A stretch of 56,912 nucleotides of DNA from Lichtheimia corymbifera B2541 (taxonomy: Eukaryota > Mucoromycota > Mucoromycetes > Mucorales > Lichtheimiaceae), in the NCBI GenBank assembly GCA_000697475.1, contig JNEU01000601.1:1-56912 (forward strand). The letters run 5' to 3'. Of the stretch, positions 22,198-33,250 are shown one piece after another (position 1 is the first letter of the stretch; each line of letters begins with the position of its first letter). A model generated the notes under the pieces. It was not told the origin of the DNA and made no database searches. It saw only the letters and a list, made by a program, of their open reading frames with translations. Position numbers and translations under genes: made by a program.

Positions 22198-23136
22198 GTA
22201 TGTCCTCCATTTGGCAAGCAGATGTATTATATGATCAGTAAGCTGATCAAAACTGGAGTTGATAAGCCTGTCGTTTGTGGAATTTTGGTGAACAGCAATT
22301 TTTCAAGGGCTTTCCGCATGGAGCTCAAGGCACCAACAATGTTATAAACACACATCCAACTATCCAAAGTACTTCCAATGTTGGCTGCAAATTGTATCAA
22401 GTACTAGAAATATCTCTCAAACGGCCGAGAAAGTACAACATGTGAACAAGGCGGTCCGCAATGGTCATCTGTATCATTCTTCGGTTTCTGGTACAACTCC
22501 ATGGATTGATAATTGATCGTACACTGAGGTGTCGTGTATGGAAGTTGTAGTAAGAGACGTGGTAAGAGTAAGTGATACTCGGTGTGGGGTGTTTATTCAA
22601 GAGGAAGAACAAGGAAACTAAGATTGGATAGTAAGCTAGGATATAACCATACACGAGCTCAGTGTGGTGATGGGTACACGTGATTACTCATGGACACGAC
22701 ATACACATTCGAACGGGCCTTGCCGTCATGAATCCAATAGCAACAGCAACACCCACAACTACTTCCTTCCCCGAGCTAATAAAATTGCATGTAAATAAAA
22801 TTGATGATCAGCACACTACGTACATCGTGCACTTTCAGTGATATTGTATGACGACGAATTGCTAGACATACTGGAAATATAGGTGTGATGGTGGATGATG
22901 AAGAATTTCTATCTAGTAGCTAGTAATCCTGCAATCATATCTATATTTTATGCGTCATCCAATCGTCAGCGTTTTGCTTGTAATCAGCCTCGTATGTGGC
23001 AGGCAGGCCTACGTTTCAAAAAGAATATTCACAATATAAGTACCATTCTACTACTCAACCTGGCCCTTACACCCACAGTCTTACCCGGTAATCCAAGCAC
23101 GCGTTGTTTAGCTTCTCCATCATCCTGGCGTTAGGT

Positions 23137-23177
23137 GTACAGTAAATCTCATCCTTGGACAGCACGCTTCACTGATG
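23137..23177. repeat. Short direct repeat, copy 1 (about 41 bp)
   Basis: Shares TACAGT, then TCCTTGGACAGCACGCTTCA and CTGATG with 23479-23519 (offset 342 bp). Four bases differ, clustered near the start. Confidence 0.65.
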
Positions 23178-23478
23178 ATGTCTTGCAGGAGAACCGTTTC
23201 CATCCCAACGTAGTCTAATCCTAGCCGGTAACAACTTGTGTCACGATGAGTGGTCCATCTCCCAAAGCTTGTACTGGATATTGACGAAATCGGCTTGTTC
23301 AGGAAAAAAGGGATCCATCGGTTGAGCAAGTCCTCAGTTGTAGTTGTGTTAATCGATAGCGCGTAGGGATCCCACTTGCGTTGCACGTTACCTTATCCAT
23401 TGGCATCGAAGGATGTAAGACACCAACCAGCGATTTGCCATTGATAGCCTCCAAAACCGACACGTGGACTGCAGGCTA

Positions 23479-23519
23479 GTACAGTGTATCTCGTCCTTGG
23501 ACAGCACGCTTCACTGATG
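23479..23519. repeat. Short direct repeat, copy 2 (about 41 bp)
   Basis: Second copy of the 23137-23177 sequence in the same orientation. The DNA between and around the copies is not obviously related. Confidence 0.65.
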
Positions 23520-23720
23520 GCGTTATGTGTGTAAGATGGAGAAGGAAAAGAGAGGTAAGCAGACTGAAAGAAGAACAAGCGTTACAAGTGCCGTGTTGCT
23601 CAAGTGTCATGTGTGTGTTGTAGGTTGCAGTATTTACAGCAGATGGATCACCCTTTCCAACGCATTCTTTTTTCTCTTTCCTTTTCCATTTTCATTTTTG
23701 TTTTCTTTGTTTTATTGATC

Positions 23721-25256
23721 ATGGTAAGTCAAGAGCGTGCTATCATTTGTATTGTTGTCTTTTGATTCAACTTATCCTAGGATACACCACCACCTGAGAG
23801 GGAACAAGAAGGAATTCCAGGCACACTCTTGCCATCCCTGTCAACACCAGCATTTACCATGACAACACGGCATCATCCTATGGAAGCACGTCAACGTAGA
23901 CACACTATCAATCGGCCTATCTCGATCCAAGAACAACTGCCAGAAGCACATGATGAAGAACAGACATTTGAGCGTATCTCAGGAATCCTTTCGACTCTGT
24001 TACAGGAAGCCAACAATGCGGTGAATGCGGTCGAGTGTAAACAAACACCACGGTGGATGCAAAAGAAGGATGATGGTGATAGGATGATACAGTCACTGCA
24101 GTCCATTTCTAAACAAATCTCTCCTGTCGACTTGCCGAGAAACGCCAATAACGTTGAACAGCAGCACAGTAATGAATGCGGCCATGACAGCAGCAGCAGA
24201 AGCAGTAGCACTACGACATCATCCTCATCACCTGAACTTTCTCCGTCATCACAATCATCATCTTCATCCACAACAAGTTTGGACTCTACCACCACCACGA
24301 CCTTGCTTTGGAGGAAAGGATCTGCAACCATCAAAAAGATCACTCATCCAACAATGAATTCATCGTCAGCACAGTATCGTGGTGCATTATTGCGTGGTTC
24401 CTTGGTGGAATCGTATAAGCGGCTTGATCAATCAATGGCTATGGTGGATTCATTATCGCGTGACCTTGCATCCTCCGATGAACTAGATGCAGATGAAGAC
24501 CAGCAACACAATGACGACGACCAAGAGACATCCATATTTGTGAATGGCAAGTCACCACGATTGTTTCATCATGAATCCAATAACAACAACATCAACACCA
24601 CAACAGTGGATTTACAATTATCAGCGTTTTTGGTGGCGCCATTTTTACATTTCCCACAAGCACTGATATCTTGGGTATTTGACTCTTTATCCAACCGAGA
24701 TTCATCAACCCATTTGACTGGAATGCTGGCATGGTGCTTCTTTTTCGCCTTTGCTAATATCGTGGTGGATCAAGCTGCTGCCGGGTTACCGGCACAAAGG
24801 ATAGGAAGATGTTCACACAATGTACCAGTACCGGGTTCTTATCATAACAAGGGACACCGTGTTTCTCCCACTGAATGTGTATCGTCAACCTCCTCGCTCT
24901 TTCGTCGACGCAGTGCACGACGCACAGTGGTGATTCCACGCCGATCGTCTATCTATAGGAAATATTACAGCGGTACAACGAGACGGGTTTCTCCGACTAT
25001 TATGCACCATGCAAAGACTATTACACCAGCATGCAGAAGAATCAACAACAACAGCAGCAGCAGCATACGAATGCATCCTTCTCATCACCGTCCTCACTCT
25101 TTGGCCATCACTCGTTCTCACACTCAGCCTCCTCTTGACATTACACTTTCTCCTCCTCTTGTTTCATCACCATTGACAACAACAAATCTGTCTTCGATAC
25201 CACCACCACCGTCATCATCATCATCATCTACCATCACACGTAGAAACTCTTTTTAG
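23721..25256 (+). CDS. Hypothetical low-complexity protein with one or two membrane segments
   Basis: Exons 23721-23723 (the ATG alone) and 23781-25256 give 492 aa. I do not recognise the family. The N-terminal third has a charged helix-prone region (about 50-110). A Ser/Thr homopolymer region and an acidic stretch follow. Then come two hydrophobic segments (about 275-300 and 310-330; L-I-S-W-V-F and M-L-A-W-C-F-F-F-A-F-A) and a basic, Ser/Pro-rich tail. The first exon is inferred from a CT-rich leader, ATG followed by GTAAGT and a good acceptor with D-T-P-P-P-E-R continuing in frame. If that is wrong, the next in-frame ATG is downstream at 23859. The tail may hide another intron. Confidence 0.55.
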
Positions 25257-25419
25257 CCATGTATAAAAAAGAGAGATTATAAATACAGCATATGCAAGCT
25301 CATGCATTTTTCATAATATCGATGATGTCCATGTATGATAATAGTAATAAATATGTACATTTCATTGTTGTTACAAGTGAATATGAAAAAAGATGCCAAA
25401 TAATGAATAATAATGGAGG

Positions 25420-27719
25420 CTATGAGTTTCTCCTTTTTTGTGTCTCACGGGATCGAGTAGTATCAGCCGTCTCTTCAGGCACCGCTTGTAAAGCAGTTGG
25501 ATCAAAAAAGGAGCCGGACAGTGTTCGTGACCACCTCAAATCCAAACTACTACCACCGCCCCGTTGTTGTTGTTGCTCTGTTGATGAGGATGAAGATAAG
25601 CGAGATGAATTTTCGTTATTGGTAAGCACTTCACATGAGGAAGAGTGGTAATAATCTCCTCGTTCTTCGATGGTGGTAGCCGTATTTGATTGCTGGAGTT
25701 GTTGCTGTTGACGGCACCATCGACGAATACTTTTGGAGCTGCGAGCTACACGTTCTCGTACAATTTCAAAAGAGTCACCACGACGAGTAAACCACTGAGA
25801 CATGCGAGATGATGGTGAAGGTGGGTCGTCGTTAAGCTCAAGCCAGCTGTCTACTTCATGATCGCTTTGTAACGATACACTATGGGATGCAGCAGTGGTT
25901 GCTGTGGCACATGTAAGCGGTGGTGCAGGTTGCTGGGCTTGATGTTGACTTGTGTTGCTGCTGCTGCTACCGGTGGGTTTCGCCATATCATCATCGCTTG
26001 TTGCTTCAAGAACACGCCATGGTACAGCTTCATCAAGTTGATCTTCAAGGAAAATGGGTGCTGATAGGATGGATGATGATGGGTGATTAGATCGAGAACG
26101 TAAGGGTTGTTCTAGCACGATATCTTTGAGAATGTCTCGATCATCCACCATGGTATCCGATTCGCTGGCACCAATCAAATATGCTGTTGGGGAGTGTAAT
26201 AACGTTGGTATGGATGACGTGTAGGTTGCATTTTGCTTCATATCATCTGCTTTGGTTGCAGCAGGAGCAGGTCTCTGAGGATATGCCTTTTCTACCTGAA
26301 TAGCCGTATGTGGTAAATCGGATGAGGGGGATCGACTTTGATGTTGTCGCACTGGCCAGAGGTGATTAACAATCCATCTAAGATATTTGTTGGATGCATC
26401 CTGCTGTGTCTTTTGTTGAGCCAATGGTGCGAGAGAGGCTGATGTGATAGTGTGTGGCAGGTTGAAATCGAGAACACTATTATCGGCATATACCTCCCAG
26501 GTTCGATCACTCGTTGTGCTCTGTGTTGAGATACTGCGATGAATATTAGGATCATGTTGATATCGTTTGATCAGGTCCCTATTTGCATAGCGTGTCAACA
26601 ACAACAACAAAAACGGAGAAGCAGGTGCTGATTCGTTTTACCTTTTCAGTTGCTGTATGGCACTGGTGAATGCAGGATCAACAAGTAACCCAACAAGATT
26701 GAAAAATCCAGGAAGGCCTTTGGTGGATACGCCCCACACATTCAGTGGATAGCTGACTCTATATGGTAATACTAGGTTGAGTATACCTTATTTCATTGAC
26801 ACAATGACCCACTTACTGCTTATTGTGGAACATGTAGATCTCTGATGCAATGAAGCCAAGTTGTGTAAGCAAAGGTGTCATTGGATACAGCAGAATACGG
26901 CGAACGATACGGCTAACAATATCATCACCGGGATCCTTTTCATGAAACTGGAAGCTGGCATCGCGTTTGAGCTTGATAACGACTATAAGGACAACCACGC
27001 TGCTGTACAACAAACAAACAAGTTGCGGCACAATATACGTTCCATATTCCCACAGTTGCACGGTCGATGTTTGTGAAGCTATCATACAACCCAAACATGC
27101 ATGATAAGTGGATGTGAGGGCATTTGAGGATGTTCGTTACTTACGCGTGTACCAGCATACTCCTTGTGCTGCGTCATATCCCAGTATGTTGGATCCCAGG
27201 GGTACCACCGCAGTGGTGATCGCAAGTAAAAAAGACACAATATAGTACCTTGAAATAGTACATGAGTTGGATGCATTGCTTTCAAGATGCTGATATTTAC
27301 CATTTTTCAAAAGCAGGGTTGTAGTAACGGTCTTGCAAATAAAGCCATTGTAAATTGAAAGCAATAGCAGTGGATAGAAATATATATTGATTTGTGAGCC
27401 AAATGATAAGGAAGGCGACTGTGGAGCATGTTGGTCCATCATTGCCAACGAGTGTGTAAACGACAAGTGATATGGCTGAGACGAGATCGGTCATTGATAT
27501 TGCTGCTGTGAGTCGTAATGATACTCGATCGACAAATCGACGATCGTAAAGTCGCATAGCCAACAATATAACAAGCACTGTGATCGCTGATACAATGGAA
27601 ATGCTGTTGCTGATAAGATTGAGCAACCGTAGGCTGTAGATCTGCCATCCCTCCTGGAAGCTTAAGTTGCGTACAGTCTCATCATCAGGCGTCACGTAAT
27701 CAACCAAGAATAACACCAT
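25420..27719 (-). CDS. Seven-transmembrane receptor (fungal cAMP/glucose-receptor-like GPCR)
   Basis: Exons 27719-27301, 27248-27145, 27078-26817, 26758-26642 and 26578-25420 give 686 aa. Seven hydrophobic helices are visible, including L-I-S-N-S-I-S-I-V-S-A-I-T (1), D-L-V-S-A-I-S-L-V-V-Y-T-L (2), T-A-I-A-F-N-L-Q-W-L (3), Y-P-M-T-P-L-L-T-Q-L-G-F (6) and F-F-N-L-V-G-L-L-V-D-P-A-F (7). This layout matches slime-mould cAMP receptor/Git3-like GPCRs. A long cytoplasmic tail of nearly 400 Ser/Gln-rich residues follows. The frame extends upstream to an ATG at 27899; 27719 is preferred because of the CT-rich sequence before it. Ligand unknown. Confidence 0.8.
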
Positions 27720-28654
27720 CCCAAAGGGAATAAAGATAAAGAGGTCACAAAAAGATGATGATGAAGAGAAGAGAAAGCGTGGAATCACACACCCTTTGTT
27801 GCATCCTGGTTGGAGAAAATCAAATTGGAGATCATCAATTGTGTAGGATGATGCCTGGATTGGGGGTGGGGGCGATTGTTTGTATGGGGGAGGAGTCAAG
27901 CAATAATAGCATAGTAGGAGGAGATCGATCTCGGAATGAATGGCCCATATCTTGTTTCTGCTTCCTTTGATGAAAAAAAGACGCCATTGTAAAACGGATC
28001 TATTTTAGTATTATTATTATGCTCATTCTTCATGGAATCATGTATAGTAATAGCGGGTATCACTCACATTCAGCATCGGAAGCATGAGGCCAAGACGCAA
28101 AGTTGATGGTGTTGAGGAGATAGTTATGGTGTAGATAGCCAGGTTAACTTCCTTAACAAGCAATGGCGCGTGCGACTGTGTGCCTTTCGGTTCGGAAGGG
28201 GCTGTGCGCGGTGCATGTTAAACCTTATCTTTATGAAGAATAACCACTCCTCCTCTTCATTTTGCTCCTCGTTGGATTGGTCCATCATCATCTCCCAACA
28301 ACAGCTAAACCCTGATACGTTTGGACTCTTCATCTCTTGCAGGGATTACGCCGCAATTTCCATCCGATTCTTCTCCCCTTTCCCTCCTGCGTCTCCATCT
28401 TGAAACTATTACTATGCAGAAACTGAGTTGATCCAATATATTCAAGGCATCATGCCACGCCCACAATTGCTTTATTCACCTTGGTCTTCGCTTATCTGCA
28501 TACTTTAGTCAAGTGCATATAGATGGATCCTCTTCGTCTTCAACGTCGATCAATAACTGTTTTCTTTCCAATCAGCTGAATATGACTCTGACAACGTTGC
28601 GTAGCATTTTCCTCGACAACGATATTAAAAGGATGGTAAATAAAATCATGTCGT
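27720..28654. other. Intergenic, no gene seen
   Basis: It contains the promoter of the receptor gene, and possibly its N-terminal extension up to 27899, and the 3' flank of the CIA30 gene. No RNA gene or repeat was recognised. Confidence 0.5.
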
Positions 28655-29546
28655 TTATTGCATTGTATGTGAATCTTCTTGCTTTGACGGTGGTATACGA
28701 TCCATATCGCCCTCTGTAAACTCTGTGTTCATGGCTTTGATCCAGTCGATCTCGATGCTGAATGGCCCTTCTTTGCGATCCGTAAGAGAAAGACCCACTG
28801 TTTTGACCTTTTCACGGAACATCTCCACTTCATCTTCTTGAATCATGCCGTTGTTCGTTAAAACAAAGTCGCGAAAAGGGATCTACGTAAATAAAGTATT
28901 GCTCCCCCTGTTATTGATCATCATCGCGAGCCATATTTTCCTTACTTACCAAGACCGTCTCCCATTGCCCTGGTGTCCTGAGAAACAATCGATGCTGATA
29001 TAAATCGGTCTGGATAACGCTGTCGGTCTGGATGTTGACAAAATATTTGCGTTGGTCTCCTCGCACTCGTAGAGCCAGATATCGGAATAGACTCGTGTCC
29101 CAGCATGGTGTACCAAACATGGACGTTTCTCGTGCCTATAAAAGAAGTATATAATTAGCATCATCCTTGGTTGGGATCCTCGTTGGCTGGTTCTCACTTT
29201 GGATCGAATAGCAGCATATCCGCTTTGTTCAATATTACGATCGGCTGGCAACTCGAGTGAAATGTTGCCATGGAAACGGCCTGTACCCTCTGGCGTAATG
29301 TCGAGTGATGCAGTAGAAAAGCCGCCAATATCCTTGTCACTTCCAATCGCCCACTGATCGAGATCGGCCTTCGTGTTTAGTTGTACCATGGGCAATTCTT
29401 TACGCCAACCCTGAAGACCTTCCATGCGTAGTGCTATGCAATGTTTGCCATGAGAATGAGTGACAATGAACGAGAATTATATATGACCTACCCTTTGCAC
29501 TCGACTCGGCTACTTCGGTGGCCGTGCGACGGATGAATGAAAACAT
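28655..29546 (-). CDS. Complex I intermediate-associated protein 30 (CIA30/NDUFAF1)
   Basis: Exons 29546-29492, 29433-29198, 29135-28950 and 28882-28655 give 234 aa. CIA30 is a mitochondrial chaperone for assembly of the membrane arm of NADH:ubiquinone oxidoreductase. Matching features are W-A-I-G-S-D-K-D-I-G-G-F-S, G-R-F-H-G-N-I-S-L-E-L-P, G-Y-A-A-I-R-S-K, L-A-L-R-V-R-G-D-Q-R-K-Y-F-V-N-I and P-F-R-D-F-V. The short N-terminus (M-F-S-F-I-R-R-T) is basic and could be a mitochondrial targeting peptide. The NDUFS5-like gene at 53855 is another complex I gene in this window, which implies the organism keeps complex I. Confidence 0.9.
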
Positions 29547-30165
29547 GTGTGGAAGGGAGAAACAAAGCACAAATGACAGCTGGGCTGGGCTGGGAAATTA
29601 TTCTCATGCAATGGCACCAAGTTTATTACAATGAACTATCCTATGAAAAACACTACCAACCCCCCTCAATCCTCGCTGGTAACGAGAGAAGGATATTGTA
29701 TCGACCATAAAAGTCCGTTTATAATATATGCATCATAACAATGAGCACCCCTTTCATTCAAAAGTTTTGGGTAATTAATACAATGAAAATGAATCGTCAA
29801 TGGAGCATGCTAGCACCTACTCAAAAGTTGTCGTTTCCACCTAATTCATCCACCTTCATCATCCTACTAGCCTTACCTTGTTCGAATATGCATGGCATCT
29901 GCTGGGATCAATGGCGACACGTACTTCACAGGTCCTTTTATCCAAGTCTACTGCTATGGTTCCCTTGTTATGTACTCCATGATGAATAAAGAATAGCATT
30001 TATTTCCATCTTACCAATGGATGATGTTGTAGCTATTTGAATGATTTACAGGAATCGGGATGATGCTGCAGGTTGTGTGTGTAACCTAAAGCTGCTTGCT
30101 TCAATTTGACTGTAGTTGTAGTAGAGTGCTTGTTTTTCATTATCTGACACACCTCTTTCAACTCC
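29547..30165. other. Divergent intergenic region (CIA30 / Aurora kinase)
   Basis: It holds both promoters. One short open frame at 29741-29989 has no family features and is not called. Confidence 0.5.
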
Positions 30166-31599
30166 ATGTCCAGCCATGCCGGAAACGATCGTCCCACGAT
30201 GACCCCAATGAACGACCCACCTCTCTCAGTCTACGTTGATTATACCCCTCGACGCACACGCGTATTCAACCCGACCAGAGCCGATCCTCTCCATGACCAT
30301 TCTCTCTCGCGACAAAAACGAGCTGAATACTTCCATCGCCTAGCACAGCAGGAACCTGACGATGACAACGGCAACGTTATGGATTCACCTTCAGTACGTC
30401 GATACCATGGTGTCAGTGCAACCGTCAAACCTGTGGAAGCAACATATGATCCATCAAAAGGAGAAGCATTATCCATGGATGACACGCCAAGGACACGCGC
30501 ATGGACTATCGAAGACTTTGAAGTGGGCAAGCACCTTGGCAATGGTCGATTTGGAACTGTATACCTGGCAAAGGAAAAGTCAAGCGAGCAACTCGTCGCT
30601 CTCAAGATCATCAAGAAACAGGAAATGGAAGCAAACAAGATCGTCTCGTTCCTTCAAAGAGAAGTCGAGATCCAAGGTCATCTACGGTAACAATCGCCGC
30701 ATAAGATCATTCGATTTCAAAGCTAATCCATGCATTCCTTCCCCCAAGGCATCCAAATATCCTACGACTATACGGATACTTTCATGATGAACAAAACGTC
30801 TATATCGTTCTGGAATACGCTGAAAAGGGTGCGTTGAACAACATGATCCAGGAACACAGCTGTCTATCTGAGAAAAGTGCAGCCAAAGTAAGTAAAATGA
30901 GATACTGACAACATTTTACACTCTTTGCCAACGACTATTCTTTCCAATAGCTCATGCTTCAAGTCATCAGTGCCCTTAAATATCTACATGCACTACGTGT
31001 GATCCATCGAGACATCAAACCTGAGAACCGTAAGTAGCCTATTTTGTCGGTGATATGAATATTGAGCTGACCAATGTCCCTTAGTGCTGGTCGATTGGAA
31101 AGGACGCTTAAAGTTGGCAGATTTTGGGTGGGCAGTACATGATCCATGGCCAAGGTAAGTGGTGTTTTTTCATTTTTCTTGCAATAGCATGTCGTATTGA
31201 GCATTTTTCATCTAGACGGCGTACATTCTGTGGCACGCTTGATTATCTTTCTCCCGAAATGGTTGAAAACAAGACACACGATGAAAGAGTTGACGTATGG
31301 GCTATTGGTATATTATGCTATGAAATGCTGGTTGGCTATCCGCCGTTTGAAACGGAGCATGATGATTATGCGGAAACCTATCAATCCATTGTTGGAGTAC
31401 GTTACACATTTCCAGAGCATCTCAGTGCGCAGGCAAAGGACTTTATATTTTCGGTAAACTAAAGTTTCCATGACTATTGACCATTCAGCATACTCAGTTT
31501 ATACACAATTATTAGATCTTACAAAAGGAACCATCCAAAAGACCCAAACTAGTTGAACTAGAAAAGCACCCTTGGCTTAAAGCACACACCCAATCCTAA
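30166..31599 (+). CDS. Aurora-family Ser/Thr protein kinase
   Basis: Exons 30166-30686, 30749-30887, 30951-31029, 31085-31154, 31216-31453 and 31516-31599 give 376 aa. Aurora kinases control chromosome segregation and cytokinesis as part of the chromosomal passenger complex. After ~110 disordered residues comes [21 protein letters not shown]. Then follow A-L-K (lysine), [17 protein letters not shown], and the Aurora activation loop [11 protein letters not shown] with S-P-E-M. The usual P-P-E-M reads S-P-E-M here. The end, H-P-W-L-K, is usual for the family. All catalytic residues are present. Confidence 0.93.
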
Positions 31600-31644
31600 T
31601 CTGTTCCCTTTGTATATGATGATTTAATGACAAGAAACGTCTAT

Positions 31645-33042
31645 TTACATGATAATTTGGGGTTCGGTAATGTTAGCTGAGATGCTCTTGTGGGGGAGAA
31701 TAGAACCGCCATTCACATAGATTTCGTCTTTGATCGTCACATCATCACCAAGGACTGAGCAACCTTCCAGTCGTGACTAGATAGTAATGATAATTAACAT
31801 ACATGCCCATATAAACAGGATTATACACTTACCCAACGACCCACAGAAGAGTGCCAGCCAATGATGGTGGATTGAACCCAGGCATAATCCTTAACTTTGG
31901 CACCTTGGAGAACCACACATCGCTGGAGACGAACACCATCACCGATTTCAACGTTGGGACCAATTACAACGTTGGGGCCAATACGACAACCCTTACCAAT
32001 CTTGGCAGTTGGATGCACCATAACATTGCCCTTATGCACATAATCCAAGGTGGGGTTGGCAAGAGCTTCAGGGTTCTTTTTGGAGAGGTGACTCAAGTAC
32101 AAACAAGTGCCTGTCAAGAAATCCTTTGGTTGACCAACGTCCATCCAGAATCCTTCAAGATCAAATGTGTGCAATTGGCCGTCTTGTGCCACAAAGGGGA
32201 AAACTTCCTTCTCAATGGATGTGGGCTTTAACTATTTATCATCATTGTTAGTATCCAATATATTCTATCTATCATAAACCTTATCTCAACTCACCTCAAT
32301 ACGATCCAAGACCTTGGGGCTAAGAACGTAGATACCAGCGTTGATCTTGTTGCTGATAAATTCCTTTGGCTTTTCAACGAATCGTTCAATTTGAGAGCTC
32401 TCTGGACGATTGACAATGACGCCATATTTTGAAGGATCATCGACCTTGGTGACCTAAATAGGGATTAGCAAGAGGATAGATTACATACCATCATGTTTAT
32501 ATGGACATACCACAATGGTGCCTTCACATCCATGTGCAAGGTGGAAATCTCTGAGTTGTTCGAAAGGATAGTCGCAAATGATGTCGCTGTTAAGAACAAA
32601 GAATGGACTGTCGTCTTTGCCGAGGATCTCGCGTGCTAATGCAAGTGGACCAGCTGTGCCCAATGGTTCTGTTTCAACAGAGAATGTGATAGTGACGCCG
32701 AATTCCTTTTCATATTGCTTAAGTGCAGCAACCATGATCTCGGGGCGATAGTTGACAGCAAGGACGATATCAGTAACGCCAGCCTATATCATAAACGCGT
32801 ATGAATGAACATATCCATCCTAAAAAGTACAGGGACCAGCAACATACCTTGGCAAGGCTTTCAATTTGATGCAAGATCATGGGCTTATTAGCAAACTCGA
32901 CCAGAGGTTTGGGCAAAGTGAGAGTGAGGGGACGAAGACGAGTACCAAAGCCTAGATGATGAGAGAGCCATGAGCATCTGTACCTGCAATGGGATGCATG
33001 AATAGTATACGACTTACCACCGACAAGAATGAGTGCTTTCAT
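31645..33042 (-). CDS. Mannose-1-phosphate guanylyltransferase (GDP-mannose pyrophosphorylase)
   Basis: Exons 33042-33018, 32951-32848, 32783-32511, 32453-32295, 32231-31833 and 31776-31645 give 363 aa, the usual length. It makes GDP-mannose from mannose-1-phosphate and GTP in the cytosol, feeding glycoprotein, GPI and cell-wall synthesis (yeast PSA1/VIG9). The nucleotidyltransferase signature [11 protein letters not shown] spans intron 1 and L-P-K-P-L-V-E-F follows. Then come [18 protein letters not shown], a left-handed beta-helix of hexapeptide repeats (about 250-335) and the conserved end P-Q-I-I-M. The start lies 208 bp from the divergent gene at 33251. Confidence 0.95.
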
Positions 33043-33250
33043 AATGTAATATATGTGTTAGATAAAGGATAAAGAGAGGGAATAATGTGAAGAGGGGCGA
33101 ATATTGGAAAAGTTAAGGAGAGTAAGAGCAGTAAAGGAAATGCTGTACTCGGAGGATGGATCGCTTGACCTTAGTCTTCTCCCGACCAATAAAACACTCT
33201 CTTGGACAACGCGCCTTTTTACTACTCCTCTCCACACCGACAATCTTGCC
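33043..33250. promoter_or_regulatory. Short shared divergent promoter region
   Basis: 208 bp separate the ATG of the GDP-mannose pyrophosphorylase gene from the ATG of the gene at 33251. The region must supply start sites and UTRs for both. No sequence-specific element is claimed. Confidence 0.45.

Larger units (their letters stand above)
20709..23720. other. Gene-poor region with diverged direct repeats (3.0 kb)
   Basis: No gene is supported. It holds two repeat pairs, annotated separately, and scattered short frames. The repeat content suggests decayed mobile DNA, but no coding domain or terminal inverted repeat identifies a class. The promoter of the gene at 23721 must lie in its last part, where CT-rich DNA runs from about 23660 to 23720. 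Confidence 0.5.

Noticed and set aside
23527..23718. Open frame just before the gene at 23721
   Set aside because: It ends in the CT-rich leader as a phenylalanine-rich run, and lacks any domain.
29741..29989. 82-codon frame between CIA30 and Aurora
   Set aside because: No similarity or intron support; AT-rich intergenic composition.
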